Shown in pieces: positions 18,563 through 27,485 of a DNA stretch of 64,000 nucleotides. The position numbers and the translations under genes are program-made. The stretch spans positions 5,890,001-5,954,000 of the forward strand of contig NZ_CP097263.1 of NCBI RefSeq assembly GCF_028622115.1. The letters run 5' to 3'. The stretch's first letter is position 1. Each line of letters opens with the position of its first letter. The notes beneath the pieces were generated by a model. The model had not been told where the DNA came from. It was given only the letters and a program-made list of their open reading frames with translations, and ran no database searches. This DNA comes from Kutzneria chonburiensis (GTDB lineage: Bacteria; Actinomycetota; Actinomycetes; Mycobacteriales; Pseudonocardiaceae).

Positions 18563-19540
18563 TCAAGCGCTGGCCAGGGCGACGGACTCCTTGCGGGTGC
18601 CGTAGCGACGGGCCAGCCAAGCGCAGACCATGAGCTGGAGCTGGTGGAAGAGCATGAGAGGCAAGACCGCAAGGCCGACGGTGGCGGCGGGAAAGAGGAC
18701 GGTGGCCATGGGGAGGCCACTCGCGAGGGACTTCTTGGAGCCGCAGAAGACGATGGCGATCTCGTCCTCGGTGGAGAACTGCAGGCGCCGGGCGGCGTAG
18801 GTGGTGACGGCCATGACCACGGCCAGCAACACCAGGTTGACGGCCAACAACACGAGCAAAGAGAGCCAAGAGAGGCGGCCCCAGATGCCGGCTACGACGC
18901 CCTCGGAAAAGGCGGCGTAGACGACCAAGAGGATGGAACCGCGGTCGACGTAGCCGAGGATTCGGCGGTGGTGGGAGAGGAAGCCACCGATCCAACGGCG
19001 GAGGAGCTGACCGGCGAGGAAAGGGGCCAAGAGCTGCAAGGTGATGTCGCGCACGGCACCGAGGGAGATGCCGCCGGTGCCGGTGAAGAGGAAGACGGTG
19101 ACGAGCAAGGGCGTCAACAAGATGCCGATGAGGTTGGAGAAGGACGCCGAACAGATGGCGGCGGCGACGTTGCCGCGGGCGATGGAGGTGAAGGCGATGG
19201 AGGACTGGACGGTGGACGGCAGACAGCAGAGGAACATCAAGCCGGTCCACAGCTCGGGGGTCAGGGCCCACGGAACCAGCAGCCGGGAGAGCAAACCCAA
19301 CAGGGGGAACAGGACGAAGGTCGACAAGAAGACCAAGCCGTGCAGTCGCCAGTGGCGGAGGCCGTCGAGGGCCTCACGGGTGGAAAGCCTTGCGCCGTAG
19401 AGGAAGAACAGCAGACCGATGGCGAAGGTCGTGACGAGGCCGAAGCCGGTGGCCACCGCCCCGCTCGCCGGGAGCAGCGAGGCGACGGCCACCGTCAACA
19501 GCAGGGCCACGATGTAGGGATCAACCCGCAACCGTGACAT
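18563..19540 (-). CDS. Bile acid:sodium symporter-like (SBF-like) membrane transporter, copy 2
   Basis: 325 residues, the same length as the protein at 14994-15971 and clearly paralogous: both contain LPSTVQSSIAFTSIARGNV and GSKKSLASGLPMA. There are about ten membrane segments. ATG 19540 gives a start MSRLRVDPYIVALL, parallel to MRRIDPYIVAIL of copy 1. The start lies 20 bp inside the end of the upstream PEP-mutase-family gene, so the two are probably one operon, unlike copy 1. Substrate unknown. Confidence 0.88.
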   Translation of the reverse strand: MSRLRVDPYIVALLLTVAVASLLPASGAVATGFGLVTTFAIGLLFFLYGARLSTREALDGLRHWRLHGLVFLSTFVLFPLLGLLSRLLVPWALTPELWTGLMFLCCLPSTVQSSIAFTSIARGNVAAAICSASFSNLIGILLTPLLVTVFLFTGTGGISLGAVRDITLQLLAPFLAGQLLRRWIGGFLSHHRRILGYVDRGSILLVVYAAFSEGVVAGIWGRLSWLSLLVLLAVNLVLLAVVMAVTTYAARRLQFSTEDEIAIVFCGSKKSLASGLPMATVLFPAATVGLAVLPLMLFHQLQLMVCAWLARRYGTRKESVALASA

Positions 19541-20393
19541 CGCGACGATCCAACTTGGGGTGGTGCCGGGAAATGTTGCGCTCCAACAGGTCGATGGACG
19601 CGGCGACGCCGACGTCACCCTCGGAGACCTCGGGCAGGCGGCCGTCGTTGGCCCGGAGCTCGAGCAAAGCGTTGTCGATGGCGGTGTGAGCGGCGAAAAG
19701 GCACGGCGTGGAGTAGATCGCGACGTTGACGCCGAGGTCCTCGAGCTCGGTGAGAGACAGGCGCGGGGACTTGCCGCCGGCGATCTGGTTGAACAACAGC
19801 GGCTTGTCGCCGATCACGGCCCGCACCTTGCGGATCCAGTCGACGCTGCGCACCCCGTCGACCAACAGCACGTCGGCATCGGTCTGGGCCAACGCCTCGG
19901 CCCGGCGCAGGATCTCGGACTCCTCGGTGGCGTCGGTCCGGGCCACCACGACGAGATCCTTACGGGTCTCCAACACCAGATTGAGCTTCTCGAGGTACTC
20001 CTCGAGCGGGAGGATCTGCTTGCCGTCGACGTGACCGCAGCGGCGCGGCCGCTTCTGGTCCTCGAGGATCACGCCGGAAGCGCCGATGCGCTCCAGGTTC
20101 TCCACGACGTGGCACGCGACCTCGGGATCGACGTAGCCGTCGTCGATGTCCACGAGCAGGTGCTGCTGCGGGAAGGCCAACCGCAGCCGCTGCACGAAGT
20201 TGACCATGTCGGGCCAGGCGATGAAGCCGATGTCGGGTAGCCCGTAGTAGGACGCGGCGAAACCGAATCCGGAGACGAACATGCCGCCGTAGTGCTGCGC
20301 GGACAGCGATGCCGAGAACATGTCGAACACGCCGATCAGCGGCGTGATGCTGTCGCTTTGCACATCGCGGCGCAGAGCGCTGCCGTAAGTCAT
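19521..20393 (-). CDS. Isocitrate lyase / PEP mutase superfamily protein
   Basis: 290-residue TIM-barrel enzyme. It carries EDQKRPRRCGHVDGK near residues 117-131, the KxCGH-type active-site loop of lyases that cleave C-C bonds next to a carboxylate (isocitrate, methylisocitrate), and metal-binding DIDDGY near 83-88 and VARTDA near 152-157. The exact substrate is not predictable. The presence of the loop cysteine argues for a lyase rather than a phosphonomutase. The gene overlaps and precedes the SBF-like transporter copy 2, which may export or import its substrate or product. Confidence 0.82.
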   Translation of the reverse strand: MTYGSALRRDVQSDSITPLIGVFDMFSASLSAQHYGGMFVSGFGFAASYYGLPDIGFIAWPDMVNFVQRLRLAFPQQHLLVDIDDGYVDPEVACHVVENLERIGASGVILEDQKRPRRCGHVDGKQILPLEEYLEKLNLVLETRKDLVVVARTDATEESEILRRAEALAQTDADVLLVDGVRSVDWIRKVRAVIGDKPLLFNQIAGGKSPRLSLTELEDLGVNVAIYSTPCLFAAHTAIDNALLELRANDGRLPEVSEGDVGVAASIDLLERNISRHHPKLDRRDVTVAG

Positions 20394-20801
20394 GCGTAAA
20401 CCCCTTTGAATGAGCGAAGACGTCTCATTGCCCCACAGTGAGATGCATTCGAACCGCGAAGGTCAAGAGAACATTACCTTGACCGTCACAACCGACGGTA
20501 GTGACTGAAGATCGGGACGACCAGCGTCCAATCGGGCAAACATCCCAGGTGAGTATCACTCACAGTAGCCAGATGCCACTCTTATGCAGTAACGATCGCC
20601 CCGCCTCCGACCAGACAAGGAGGCGCGGAAGAATCAAACGTAAAACCTGGGTAAAATAGAAGAGTGAGGTGGCACACCGATTGGTCTTCACGGGTTTTCC
20701 GATCGACGGTCGACGGTCATCGGCGACCCAAGCCACGGTAAAACGCGCCCGATCGGCGTCACCATAGCCCGACCGAGTGACTCTCATATTCACTCAGCGT
20801 G
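20394..20801. other. 408-bp gene-free, AT-richer gap with repeated GTGAGT/ACTCAC motifs
   Basis: No convincing coding frame on either strand; base composition is visibly less GC-rich than its surroundings. It contains a perfect dyad GTGAGT-ATC-ACTCAC (20549-20563), a second GAGTGA...TCACTC pair at about 20775-20795, and a related CTCAC-TCGG-GTGAG just inside the flanking gene end near 20817. Promoters for the PEP-mutase-family gene must lie at its left side. An unannotated small RNA is possible. Confidence 0.5.
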
Positions 20802-21734
20802 TCAGCGAAGTCGACCACTCACTCGGGTGAGCACAACGGCCGGCCAATCTGCGCCGTAAAGCAGTATTTCCACGTGACCGGGCGCCTCGGGATCCATACG
20901 CCACTTCTGGGGAACGGCGACCAGCGCGGCCAGCGGCCGGGTCGCGAGCCGGCGCGCCGACCACGGCAGCCGGGCGTGCGCGAGCAGGGTGCCCTCGTCC
21001 GGATCGGCCAGCACGACCCTGGTCCAGTCCCCGCGCACCGGCAGCAGCCGCACGTCCGTCCAATCAGGACCGTCCTGCAACCACTTCGACGCCACGGCGG
21101 CCTTGCCACGCAGGCGAAGCGGCACCAACAGGGGCGCGGTCGGGCCGGGGGCCTGGAACACGTGGCCGAACTGTCGCGGGCGTAAGAACTTACGGCCCTT
21201 TGGTTCGTACGGCAGGGACAACGGCAGCACCTGCTCGTCGCCGTCGAGCACGAGCACGCAGTGCCCGCCATGGTCGACGTCGCCCAGCAGCGTCGCCGGC
21301 GCGGGCTCGCCGTCCACCCGCAGCCCACCGACATCGATACCGTCCGGCACGCCGAACAACTGGTCGACGTGACCGCCCTCATCGGCGGCCACGGAGATCT
21401 CCGGGCGGGCCGGGCCACCCGGGCTGTACCAACGCATCTGGGCGTACACCCGGCGCTGCGGCTCGCGGTGCGCGACCAGCGAGATCAGCTCGTTGCGACG
21501 GGGTTCACGGGCACTGTCGCCGCGGATCAGGGACAGGCCGGTGGCGCCGAGCGCGATCGCGGAACCGACGAGCACCAGCCACAACGGCAGCCAGGCGGAC
21601 ACGAGGGCGATGACGATCGGGCCGACGATGCGTAACCACAGGGGCAGCCGCGAATGGGTGATCGGCGGCGGCGCGTCGAAGCGGGCCGGCAACACCAGCG
21701 CATCTGGTAACGCGTCGTCCTCGGCGGTGGCCAC
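20802..21734 (-). CDS. Membrane-anchored protein of unknown function
   Basis: 310 residues. Two closely spaced hydrophobic segments at about 32-52 and 54-70 (LRIVGPIVIALVSAWLPLWL and LVLVGSAIALGATGLSLI) are followed by a ~230-residue hydrophilic domain rich in Asp, Arg and Pro. I do not recognise the family. GTG start at 21734. It is followed by the 408-bp gap and preceded by the carbonic anhydrase gene on the same strand 32 bp away, so the two could be co-transcribed. Confidence 0.65.
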   Translation of the reverse strand: MATAEDDALPDALVLPARFDAPPPITHSRLPLWLRIVGPIVIALVSAWLPLWLVLVGSAIALGATGLSLIRGDSAREPRRNELISLVAHREPQRRVYAQMRWYSPGGPARPEISVAADEGGHVDQLFGVPDGIDVGGLRVDGEPAPATLLGDVDHGGHCVLVLDGDEQVLPLSLPYEPKGRKFLRPRQFGHVFQAPGPTAPLLVPLRLRGKAAVASKWLQDGPDWTDVRLLPVRGDWTRVVLADPDEGTLLAHARLPWSARRLATRPLAALVAVPQKWRMDPEAPGHVEILLYGADWPAVVLTRVSGRLR

Positions 21735-21766
21735 AACGCCCCTTTCCAGTGTCCCCCGGAAGGGTA

Positions 21767-22288
21767 CTAGTCGAGGCGGCGAAGACCGTGGCGATACGCC
21801 CGCGCGTTGCCGACATAAAGCTCGACGATGCCCTTGGTCATGTCCTCCGGGACCTCGTGCCCCTCACGGACCCGGGCCGGCACGCCCAGCGCCATCGCCC
21901 GCGCCGGCACGACACCGTTGAACGACACCACCGCGCCGGCCCCGACCACGGCCCCGTCACCGATCACGGAACCGTTGAGCACCACCGAACCCGACGCGAT
22001 CAGGCAGCGATCACCGACCGTCGCGCCCTCCACGTGCGCGTTGTGCCCGAGCACGCAGTCCGAGCCGATGACCGTGGCGTGGAACTGGGTGCAGTGCAGC
22101 ACCGTGCCGTCCTGGATGCTGGTGCGCTCGCCGACGGTGATCGTCCCGTAGTCGCCGCGCAGCACCGCCTGCGGCCACACCGAGGTGTCGGCGCCGATGG
22201 TCACCGCGCCGATCACGGTGGCGTCCGGATGCACGAAGGCGTCCGGATGCACGGACGGGACCAGATCACCCAATGCGTAGATGGCCAC
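21767..22288 (-). CDS. Gamma-carbonic anhydrase family (left-handed beta-helix) protein
   Basis: 173 residues made of hexapeptide repeats (for example VIGAVTIGADTSVWPQAVLR, then TVGDRCLIASGSVVLNGSVI). Candidate zinc ligands are His in VLHCTQ and the pair in GHNAHVEG. It belongs to the PaaY/YrdA type; many members have no proven carbonic anhydrase activity. It sits 14 bp downstream of thiL on the same strand. Confidence 0.88.
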   Translation of the reverse strand: MAIYALGDLVPSVHPDAFVHPDATVIGAVTIGADTSVWPQAVLRGDYGTITVGERTSIQDGTVLHCTQFHATVIGSDCVLGHNAHVEGATVGDRCLIASGSVVLNGSVIGDGAVVGAGAVVSFNGVVPARAMALGVPARVREGHEVPEDMTKGIVELYVGNARAYRHGLRRLD

Positions 22289-22302
22289 GAAGGTTTCCTT
22301 TG

Positions 22303-23268
22303 CTAACGCCAGTGTTCCCAGCCCGAGGTGCCCTCGTACGGCCGGCCGTCCACGGTCACGCCGGCGCCGCGGCGCACGGTGCCGATGGTGGCCCAGCCGT
22401 CGGGCACGTCGGCCGGCTCGGGGAAGGTGGCGGCCAGGGCGTGGTCCTCGCCGCCGGTGAGCACCCAGTGCCGCGGATTGGCGCCGAGCGCCGAGCCGAC
22501 GTCGATCAGCCGCTGGTGCACGGGGAGCAGATCGGTGCGGATGTCGATCGCCACGCCCGAGGCCTCCGCGATGTGGCCCACGTCACTGAGCAGCCCGTCG
22601 GAGATGTCGAGCATGGCCGACGCGCCGGCCTCGGCCGCCTGCGGCCCGGCGTGGTAGGGCGGCTCCGGCGCCTGCTGCGCGCCGACGATCGCCACCGGCG
22701 ATCGGAAGCCACGGCCGAGCACCGCCAACCCGGCGGCGGCCCAGCCGAGCCGACCGCACACGGCGAGCACGTCGCCGGGGGCAGCGCCCGAACGGGTAAC
22801 GGGAGCCAGTCCGCGCATGTCGCCGAGGGCTGTAATCGATATCACTACGGTCGGGCAGCTGACCATGTCCCCGCCGACCACCCCGGCGCCGGCCCGTCTT
22901 GCCTCGGCCCAGAGCCCGTCGGTGATGCCGTCGACCAGCGAGGTCGGTGTGTCGGCCGGGCAGGCCATGCCGACCAGCAGGGCCGTCGGGGCGGCCCCCA
23001 TGGCGGCCACGTCGGCCAGATTGACCGCGGCCGCCTTGCGTCCGACCTGCTCGGGAGACGACCAGTCCAGTCGGAAGTGGACACCCTCGACGAGCACGTC
23101 CGTGCTGGCCACCACCCGACCGTCGGGGGCGGCCACCACCGCGGCGTCGTCGCCGGGGCCGAGCAGGGTCGAGGACGGCTGCGCGCGGCCGCGCGTGACC
23201 CTCCTGATGAGACCGAACTCACCCACTCCGGCGACCGTGTCCGCGTCTGGTGGCGGCTCCGGGCGCAA
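22303..23268 (-). CDS. thiL: Thiamine-monophosphate kinase
   Basis: 321-residue ATP-dependent enzyme that phosphorylates thiamine monophosphate to thiamine pyrophosphate. Family marks are GEFGLIRRV at residues 15-23, GPGDDAAVV near 36-45 with the metal-binding aspartates, STDVLVEGVHF near 53-64, and GRKAAAVNLADVAAMGA. TTG 23268 preceded by GGAGG is the best start. It is divergent from the AsnC-like gene and likely leads an operon with the carbonic anhydrase and membrane protein genes. Confidence 0.93.
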   Translation of the reverse strand: MRPEPPPDADTVAGVGEFGLIRRVTRGRAQPSSTLLGPGDDAAVVAAPDGRVVASTDVLVEGVHFRLDWSSPEQVGRKAAAVNLADVAAMGAAPTALLVGMACPADTPTSLVDGITDGLWAEARRAGAGVVGGDMVSCPTVVISITALGDMRGLAPVTRSGAAPGDVLAVCGRLGWAAAGLAVLGRGFRSPVAIVGAQQAPEPPYHAGPQAAEAGASAMLDISDGLLSDVGHIAEASGVAIDIRTDLLPVHQRLIDVGSALGANPRHWVLTGGEDHALAATFPEPADVPDGWATIGTVRRGAGVTVDGRPYEGTSGWEHWR

Positions 23269-23364
23269 GATTGCCTCCGATCATGAGCAGTCGGAACCCC
23301 GACTGAGGTACGTTCTGGCCACGTTCCTACCCCGTGCCGGCTGATCGAGACGAAGGGGCGCGCC

Positions 23365-23598
23365 GTGGTCCACGCGTACATCCTGATCCAAACCGAGGTC
23401 GGAAAGGCGGCTGCGGTGGCAGCTGAGATCTCCGGCATAGCCGGCGTCACCACCGCGGAGGACGTCACCGGCCCGTACGACGTGATCGTGCGCGCCGACG
23501 CCGACACCGTCGACCAGCTGGGGCAGCTGGTGGTGGCCCGGATCCAGAACGTGGAGGGCATCACCCGGACCCTGACGTGTCCGGTCGTGCACCTGTGA
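23365..23598 (+). CDS. Stand-alone Lrp/AsnC ligand-binding (RAM) domain protein
   Basis: 77 residues forming only the beta-alpha-beta RAM domain of Lrp/AsnC regulators, with no DNA-binding helix-turn-helix. Typical blocks are VHAYILIQTEVGKA, VTTAEDVTGPYDVIVRADA and ITRTLTCPVV. Such proteins bind amino acids or modulate full-length Lrp regulators. GTG start 23365. It is followed after 12 bp by the DUF3515 gene, so probably co-transcribed. Confidence 0.88.
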   Translation: MVHAYILIQTEVGKAAAVAAEISGIAGVTTAEDVTGPYDVIVRADADTVDQLGQLVVARIQNVEGITRTLTCPVVHL

Positions 23599-23610
23599 TG
23601 GAGTAGCGGG

Positions 23611-24171
23611 GTGAGCGTCACCCCGTCCAAGCCCGTGCTGGCCGCCGCGATCGGCCTGCCGGCGCTGCTCGCCGTCGTCGTGGCGGCGATCGGCGTGATC
23701 GGCGGGCCGGCCGCGGCGCCGCCCGTGTCCTCCGGCGACAAGACCGGGCCGCTGGCCCTGGTCTCCATCGACGCGCCCGATGCGGGCTCGCCGGCGTGCG
23801 CGAATCTGCTCAAGGCGCTGCCGCAGCAGCTCACCGACTCCGGCGTGCAGGTGCCCAGACGTGAGCTGGCCAAGCCCGCGCCGGCGGCGACCGTGGCGTG
23901 GGGCGACGCGCAGCATGAGCCGATCGTGCTGCGGTGTGGGCTGGGCAAGCCACCCGAGCTGACGCAGACCGCGCAACTGGGGACCGTCAACGGCGTGCAG
24001 TGGCTGGACGTCGTCGGCGATGCCGGCACGTTGACGCACTACGTGGTGGACCGGTCGGTGTACATCGCCCTGACCGAGTCCAAGGACGCCGGCACCGGCC
24101 CCGTGCAGGAGGTGGCCGCCGCCGTCACCAAGACCCTGCCGGCGCAACCGATCGCCCCCAATCCGGGCTGA
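23611..24171 (+). CDS. DUF3515 family protein
   Basis: 186 residues with an N-terminal hydrophobic segment (about 10-32) that should anchor or export it. The DUF3515 core is recognised from RRELAKPAPAATVAWGD and IVLRCGLGKP. The family occurs between thiL and ddl in many actinobacteria and its role is unknown. GTG 23611. The gene ends at a family 2 hairpin shared with convergent ddl. Confidence 0.88.
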   Translation: MSVTPSKPVLAAAIGLPALLAVVVAAIGVIGGPAAAPPVSSGDKTGPLALVSIDAPDAGSPACANLLKALPQQLTDSGVQVPRRELAKPAPAATVAWGDAQHEPIVLRCGLGKPPELTQTAQLGTVNGVQWLDVVGDAGTLTHYVVDRSVYIALTESKDAGTGPVQEVAAAVTKTLPAQPIAPNPG

Positions 24172-24183
24172 GCCTGACGCTGT

Positions 24184-24226
24184 GAACGGACCATTCCAAA
24201 ACTCCGAGTAGAGGAATGGTCCGTTC
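24184..24226. repeat. Dispersed hairpin, family 2, copy A (convergent terminator)
   Basis: Perfect 14-bp stem GAACGGACCATTCC / GGAATGGTCCGTTC around a loop containing ACTCCGAGT. It lies between the convergent DUF3515 and ddl genes. The same element recurs at 43631-43673 and 57390-57432, with a relative at 49267-49309. Confidence 0.85.
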
Positions 24227-24245
24227 CGAACGTCAAGGGCACGGG

Positions 24246-25328
24246 TCAGCGCAGGCCGGTGCCGCGGGCGATGGCGGTGTCGATGAGGGTGGACAGCAGG
24301 GTCGGGTAGTCGACGCCGGTGACGGCCCACATCTTGGGGTACATGGACACGCTGGTGAAGCCGGGCATGGTGTTCAGCTCGTTGATCACCAGCTCGTCGT
24401 CCGGCGTGACGAAGAAGTCGACCCGGGCCAGACCCTGGCAGTCCAGCGCGGTGAAGGCGCGAACGGCCATCTCCCGCAGCCGGACGGTGACCTCGTCGTC
24501 CAGCTTGGCCGGGATGTCGAACTCGCAGGCGTCGTCGGTGTCCAGGTACTTGGAGTCGAAGTCGTACCAGTCGACGGTGTCGCTGATCATCCGGATCTCG
24601 GCCGGCAGCGAGGCCTCGACGCGGCCGTCCGGGAACTCGAGGACCCCGCACTCGACCTCGCGGCCGACGATGGTCGCCTCCACGAGCACCTTGGGGTCGA
24701 TGGCCCGGGCGTAGTCGATGGCGTGGTCAAGGTCGTCCCAGGAGGTGACCTTGGTGATGCCGGTGGACGAGCCGGCACGGGCCGGCTTCACGAACACGGG
24801 CAGCCCAAGGCGGTCCCGCTCCGCCTGCGGCAGCGTCGACTGACCGCGCCGGACCACGGCGTACGGGCCGACCGGCAGACCCTCGGCGGCCAGCAGCTTC
24901 TTGGTGAACTCCTTGTCCATCGCCACCGCGCTGGACAGCACGCCCGGCCCCACGTACGGGATGTCGGCCAGCTCGAGCAGACCCTGGATGGTGCCGTCCT
25001 CGCCATAGGCGCCGTGCAGCACCGGGAACACCACGTCGACGTGGGCCAGCGCCTCGCCGGCGCGGGACGGCTCCAGCGCGACCAGGTTGTGGTTGACCAG
25101 CGTCAGCTCCGCACCCGAGCTGACCTCGGGCAGCTCGCGGCCGGTGACGGCCAGCTGCTCGGCCGAACCCAGCACCCATGTGCCCTCGGTGGTGATGCCG
25201 ACCGGGACCACCTCGTAGCGCTCCTGGTCCAGGTGTCGGAGCACGCTGCCGGCCGAGACCGCCGACACGCCGTGCTCGGTGCTGCGGCCGCCGAACACCA
25301 CGGCGACGCGAATCCTGGGCTGGTTCAT
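24246..25328 (-). CDS. ddl: D-alanine--D-alanine ligase
   Basis: 360-residue ATP-grasp enzyme that makes the D-Ala-D-Ala dipeptide for peptidoglycan. It starts [22 protein letters not shown] (residues 1-22). [15 protein letters not shown] is near 105-119, the ATP-grasp segment [17 protein letters not shown] near 175-191, and the metal/substrate site [19 protein letters not shown] near 320-338. ATG 25328 is chosen because the upstream in-frame extension is not family-like. It is terminated by a family 2 hairpin. Confidence 0.95.
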   Translation of the reverse strand: MNQPRIRVAVVFGGRSTEHGVSAVSAGSVLRHLDQERYEVVPVGITTEGTWVLGSAEQLAVTGRELPEVSSGAELTLVNHNLVALEPSRAGEALAHVDVVFPVLHGAYGEDGTIQGLLELADIPYVGPGVLSSAVAMDKEFTKKLLAAEGLPVGPYAVVRRGQSTLPQAERDRLGLPVFVKPARAGSSTGITKVTSWDDLDHAIDYARAIDPKVLVEATIVGREVECGVLEFPDGRVEASLPAEIRMISDTVDWYDFDSKYLDTDDACEFDIPAKLDDEVTVRLREMAVRAFTALDCQGLARVDFFVTPDDELVINELNTMPGFTSVSMYPKMWAVTGVDYPTLLSTLIDTAIARGTGLR

Positions 25329-25486
25329 AGGCAGCGACCATACCCGGCTGGCCGAAGGGTGGCGCTCAGCCACCAACTTGTCGCTCTCCGTGGTGAATTC
25401 ATACCCGGAACCGTCTCCCACCGTCGACTCCCACCTAGGGGTGCTCACGGATGTGTGACGCCGCAGCGGGCCGCAAAGTTGTTGGC

Positions 25487-26116
25487 ATGACGGCAAAAAG
25501 ATGGCGGCAGCTGGCGCTGTGGCTGCACGTCGTGTCCGGCGTCGGCTGGATGGCGCAGGCGCTGGCCCTGTTCAGCCTGGTCACGCTCGGTCTCGCGAAG
25601 CCGGACCAACTGCCGGCGGCGATGGACATGGCCGACCGGATCGACATGACATTGTTGGCGCAGATGGCCAACGTCTCCACGTTCACCGGCTTCATGCTGG
25701 CCGCCGCCACGGCGTGGGGCTTCTTCAAGCACTGGTGGGTGCTGGCCAAGTTCATGATCTCGACCGTGCAGCTGTATCTGGGGATCTTCGTGCTGTCGCC
25801 GACGCTGCGCGAGGGGCACGCGAGCGTGCCGATGGCGGTCGGCACGGTGCTGATGGCGAGCGCGATCGGTTTCCAGGCCTGGCTTTCCGTCGCCAAGCCG
25901 TGGGGCCGCACGCCGTTGTACGTGAAGCTGCCGACCGCGCCGCGCTGGGTGTTCGCGGCCACGACGCTGATCCCGTTGGCGGACTTGGCGATCGGCTACT
26001 CGCTGGGCTATCCGCTGCCGGCGCTGAGCCTGCTGTTCCTGCTGGGTTACGTGATCAGGAGGTCGATGAGCGGCGGCAGGACGCTGATGAGCTGGTCCCG
26101 CGAGCAGGCGGTGTAG
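25487..26116 (+). CDS. Polytopic membrane protein (DUF2269-like)
   Basis: 209 residues with about five membrane segments. The start [20 protein letters not shown] has the small-residue/His pattern of DUF2269-like integral membrane proteins. The assignment is tentative. ATG 25487 is used; an in-frame ATG at 25451 would add 12 residues. The 3' end overlaps the convergent MocR gene by 70 bp, an unusually long antisense overlap. It is divergent from ddl. Confidence 0.65.
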   Translation: MTAKRWRQLALWLHVVSGVGWMAQALALFSLVTLGLAKPDQLPAAMDMADRIDMTLLAQMANVSTFTGFMLAAATAWGFFKHWWVLAKFMISTVQLYLGIFVLSPTLREGHASVPMAVGTVLMASAIGFQAWLSVAKPWGRTPLYVKLPTAPRWVFAATTLIPLADLAIGYSLGYPLPALSLLFLLGYVIRRSMSGGRTLMSWSREQAV

Positions 26117-27429
26117 CCGATCGCGACGCCGTGCCAGCGCGACGGCCCGGTGTGGTGCCGTTCGAGACCGTCCAGTCGCACGCCGAGCCGGGTGGCCTGC
26201 CGGACCACCGACCGTTCCCGTTCCAGGGACGGCAACAGCACGACCACGTGCGAGCCGGCGTCGTCGCCGAGCACGGGAATCCCGGCCGTACGAAGGGTTT
26301 CCACCACCAGGACGCGTCGTTCGGACAGCTCGCGGCGCAGCCGGCGCAGATGCCGGCCGAGATCTCCGTTGCGGGCCAACTCGACCAGCACGCGCTGCCC
26401 GGCCGGGGCCGGCCCGGTGCCGGTGCGCTCCCGGTAGGCCAGCACCGTGCCGGCCAGCTGCGGCGGGCCGACGAGCCAGCCGGCGCCGAGCGTCGGCGTG
26501 AGGATCTTGCTGGTGGTGCCCAGGTGCACCACGACGTCCGGGGCCAATGCGGCCAGCAGCGGCAGCGGCGCCACGTCGTAGCGGAGCTCGCCGTCGTAGT
26601 CGTCCTCGATGATCAGCCAGCCCTCGCGGCGGGCCCGTTCCACCAGTGCAACGCGGCGGGCCGCCGGCAGTCGACTGCCGAGTGGGTACTGGTGCGCCGG
26701 CGAGCAGTAGACGGCCCGGATGCCGGACGGGATCTGGTCGACGAGGATGCCGTCCCGGTCCAGCGGGGCCGGCAGCACCTGGACGCCGGCGGCCTTGAGA
26801 GCCTCGACTGCGCGCTGATATCCGGGTTCCTCAACGGCAACGGTGTCGCCGGGCCGGAACGCGCTGACCGCCATCTCGGCCACGGCCGCGCTGGTGCCGC
26901 CGGTGGCCAGCACGGCCTCGGTCGCGAGCCCTCCTCGGATCGTCAGACCCCGGTGCCGCAGCAGGTGTTCGGCCACCGCCTCGCGGTACTCGGGCAGCCC
27001 GGCCGGATGGTGGCGTACCAACGGTTCGGTGTCGGCGGCCGACCGCCACGCCCGTCGCCAGGCGGCGCGGTCGAGCCCGCCGACCCACGGCCGGCCCAGT
27101 TCCAGCGACACCAGGTCCTGCTCGGCCGGCTCCGGTCGGGCCCGGTCCGGCACCGGCGATGATCCCGGCGGCGCGGTCGTCACGTACGTGCCGGAGCCGT
27201 GTTTGCCGACGATCCAGCCCTCGGCCAGCAGCTGGTCGTACGCCGCGGCGGTGACGGTCCGGCTCACCTTGAGGTGGCTGGCCAGGGTCCGGGTCGACGG
27301 CAGCCGGTCGCCGGCCCGCAGCTGCCCGGCCGCGGCGGCGGCCCGCAGGGCGTCGGCCAGCTGCACGGCCAGCGGGGTGCGGGCCTCGCGGTCCAGCGTG
27401 ATGAGCAGGGCGTCGTCCGACTCGGGCAA
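26047..27429 (-). CDS. MocR/PdxR-type GntR-aminotransferase regulator
   Basis: 460 residues. The N-terminal GntR winged helix (about 10-80) contains LRAGDRLPSTRTLASHLKVSR, followed by a class I aminotransferase-like domain with the PLP-lysine region HLGTTSKILTPTLGAGWL near 295 and EDDYDGELRYD near 265. Such regulators use PLP as effector and often control vitamin B6 genes. The divergent flavin/pyridoxamine-oxidase-like gene is a probable target. TTG 27429 preceded by AGAAGG is chosen because a longer frame would run into the divergent gene. Confidence 0.88.
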   Translation of the reverse strand: MPESDDALLITLDREARTPLAVQLADALRAAAAAGQLRAGDRLPSTRTLASHLKVSRTVTAAAYDQLLAEGWIVGKHGSGTYVTTAPPGSSPVPDRARPEPAEQDLVSLELGRPWVGGLDRAAWRRAWRSAADTEPLVRHHPAGLPEYREAVAEHLLRHRGLTIRGGLATEAVLATGGTSAAVAEMAVSAFRPGDTVAVEEPGYQRAVEALKAAGVQVLPAPLDRDGILVDQIPSGIRAVYCSPAHQYPLGSRLPAARRVALVERARREGWLIIEDDYDGELRYDVAPLPLLAALAPDVVVHLGTTSKILTPTLGAGWLVGPPQLAGTVLAYRERTGTGPAPAGQRVLVELARNGDLGRHLRRLRRELSERRVLVVETLRTAGIPVLGDDAGSHVVVLLPSLERERSVVRQATRLGVRLDGLERHHTGPSRWHGVAIGYTACSRDQLISVLPPLIDLLIT

Positions 27430-27477
27430 AGTGGCCTTCTCAATTCGGCAAGCAGTGGCTCTTTCATGATGCCACTT
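27428..27477. promoter_or_regulatory. Candidate MocR operator in the divergent gap
   Basis: The gap contains AAAGTGGCC (27428-27436), GCAGTGGCT (27452-27460) and, inverted, GCCACTT (27471-27477). The last two form AGTGGC-N11-GCCACT. Direct plus inverted AGTGG-type boxes are the known pattern for MocR/PdxR binding sites. One box overlaps the proposed TTG start of the regulator, suggesting autorepression. Confidence 0.45.
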
Positions 27478-27485
27478 ACCGGTCG

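Noticed and set aside
20560-20793. 77-residue minus-strand frame in the 408-bp gap
   Set aside because: No codon bias, no ribosome binding site and no recognisable similarity.
23365-23598. Truncated Lrp regulator (pseudogene)
   Set aside because: Stand-alone RAM domains of this length are a common intact family, with a proper start and a co-oriented neighbour.
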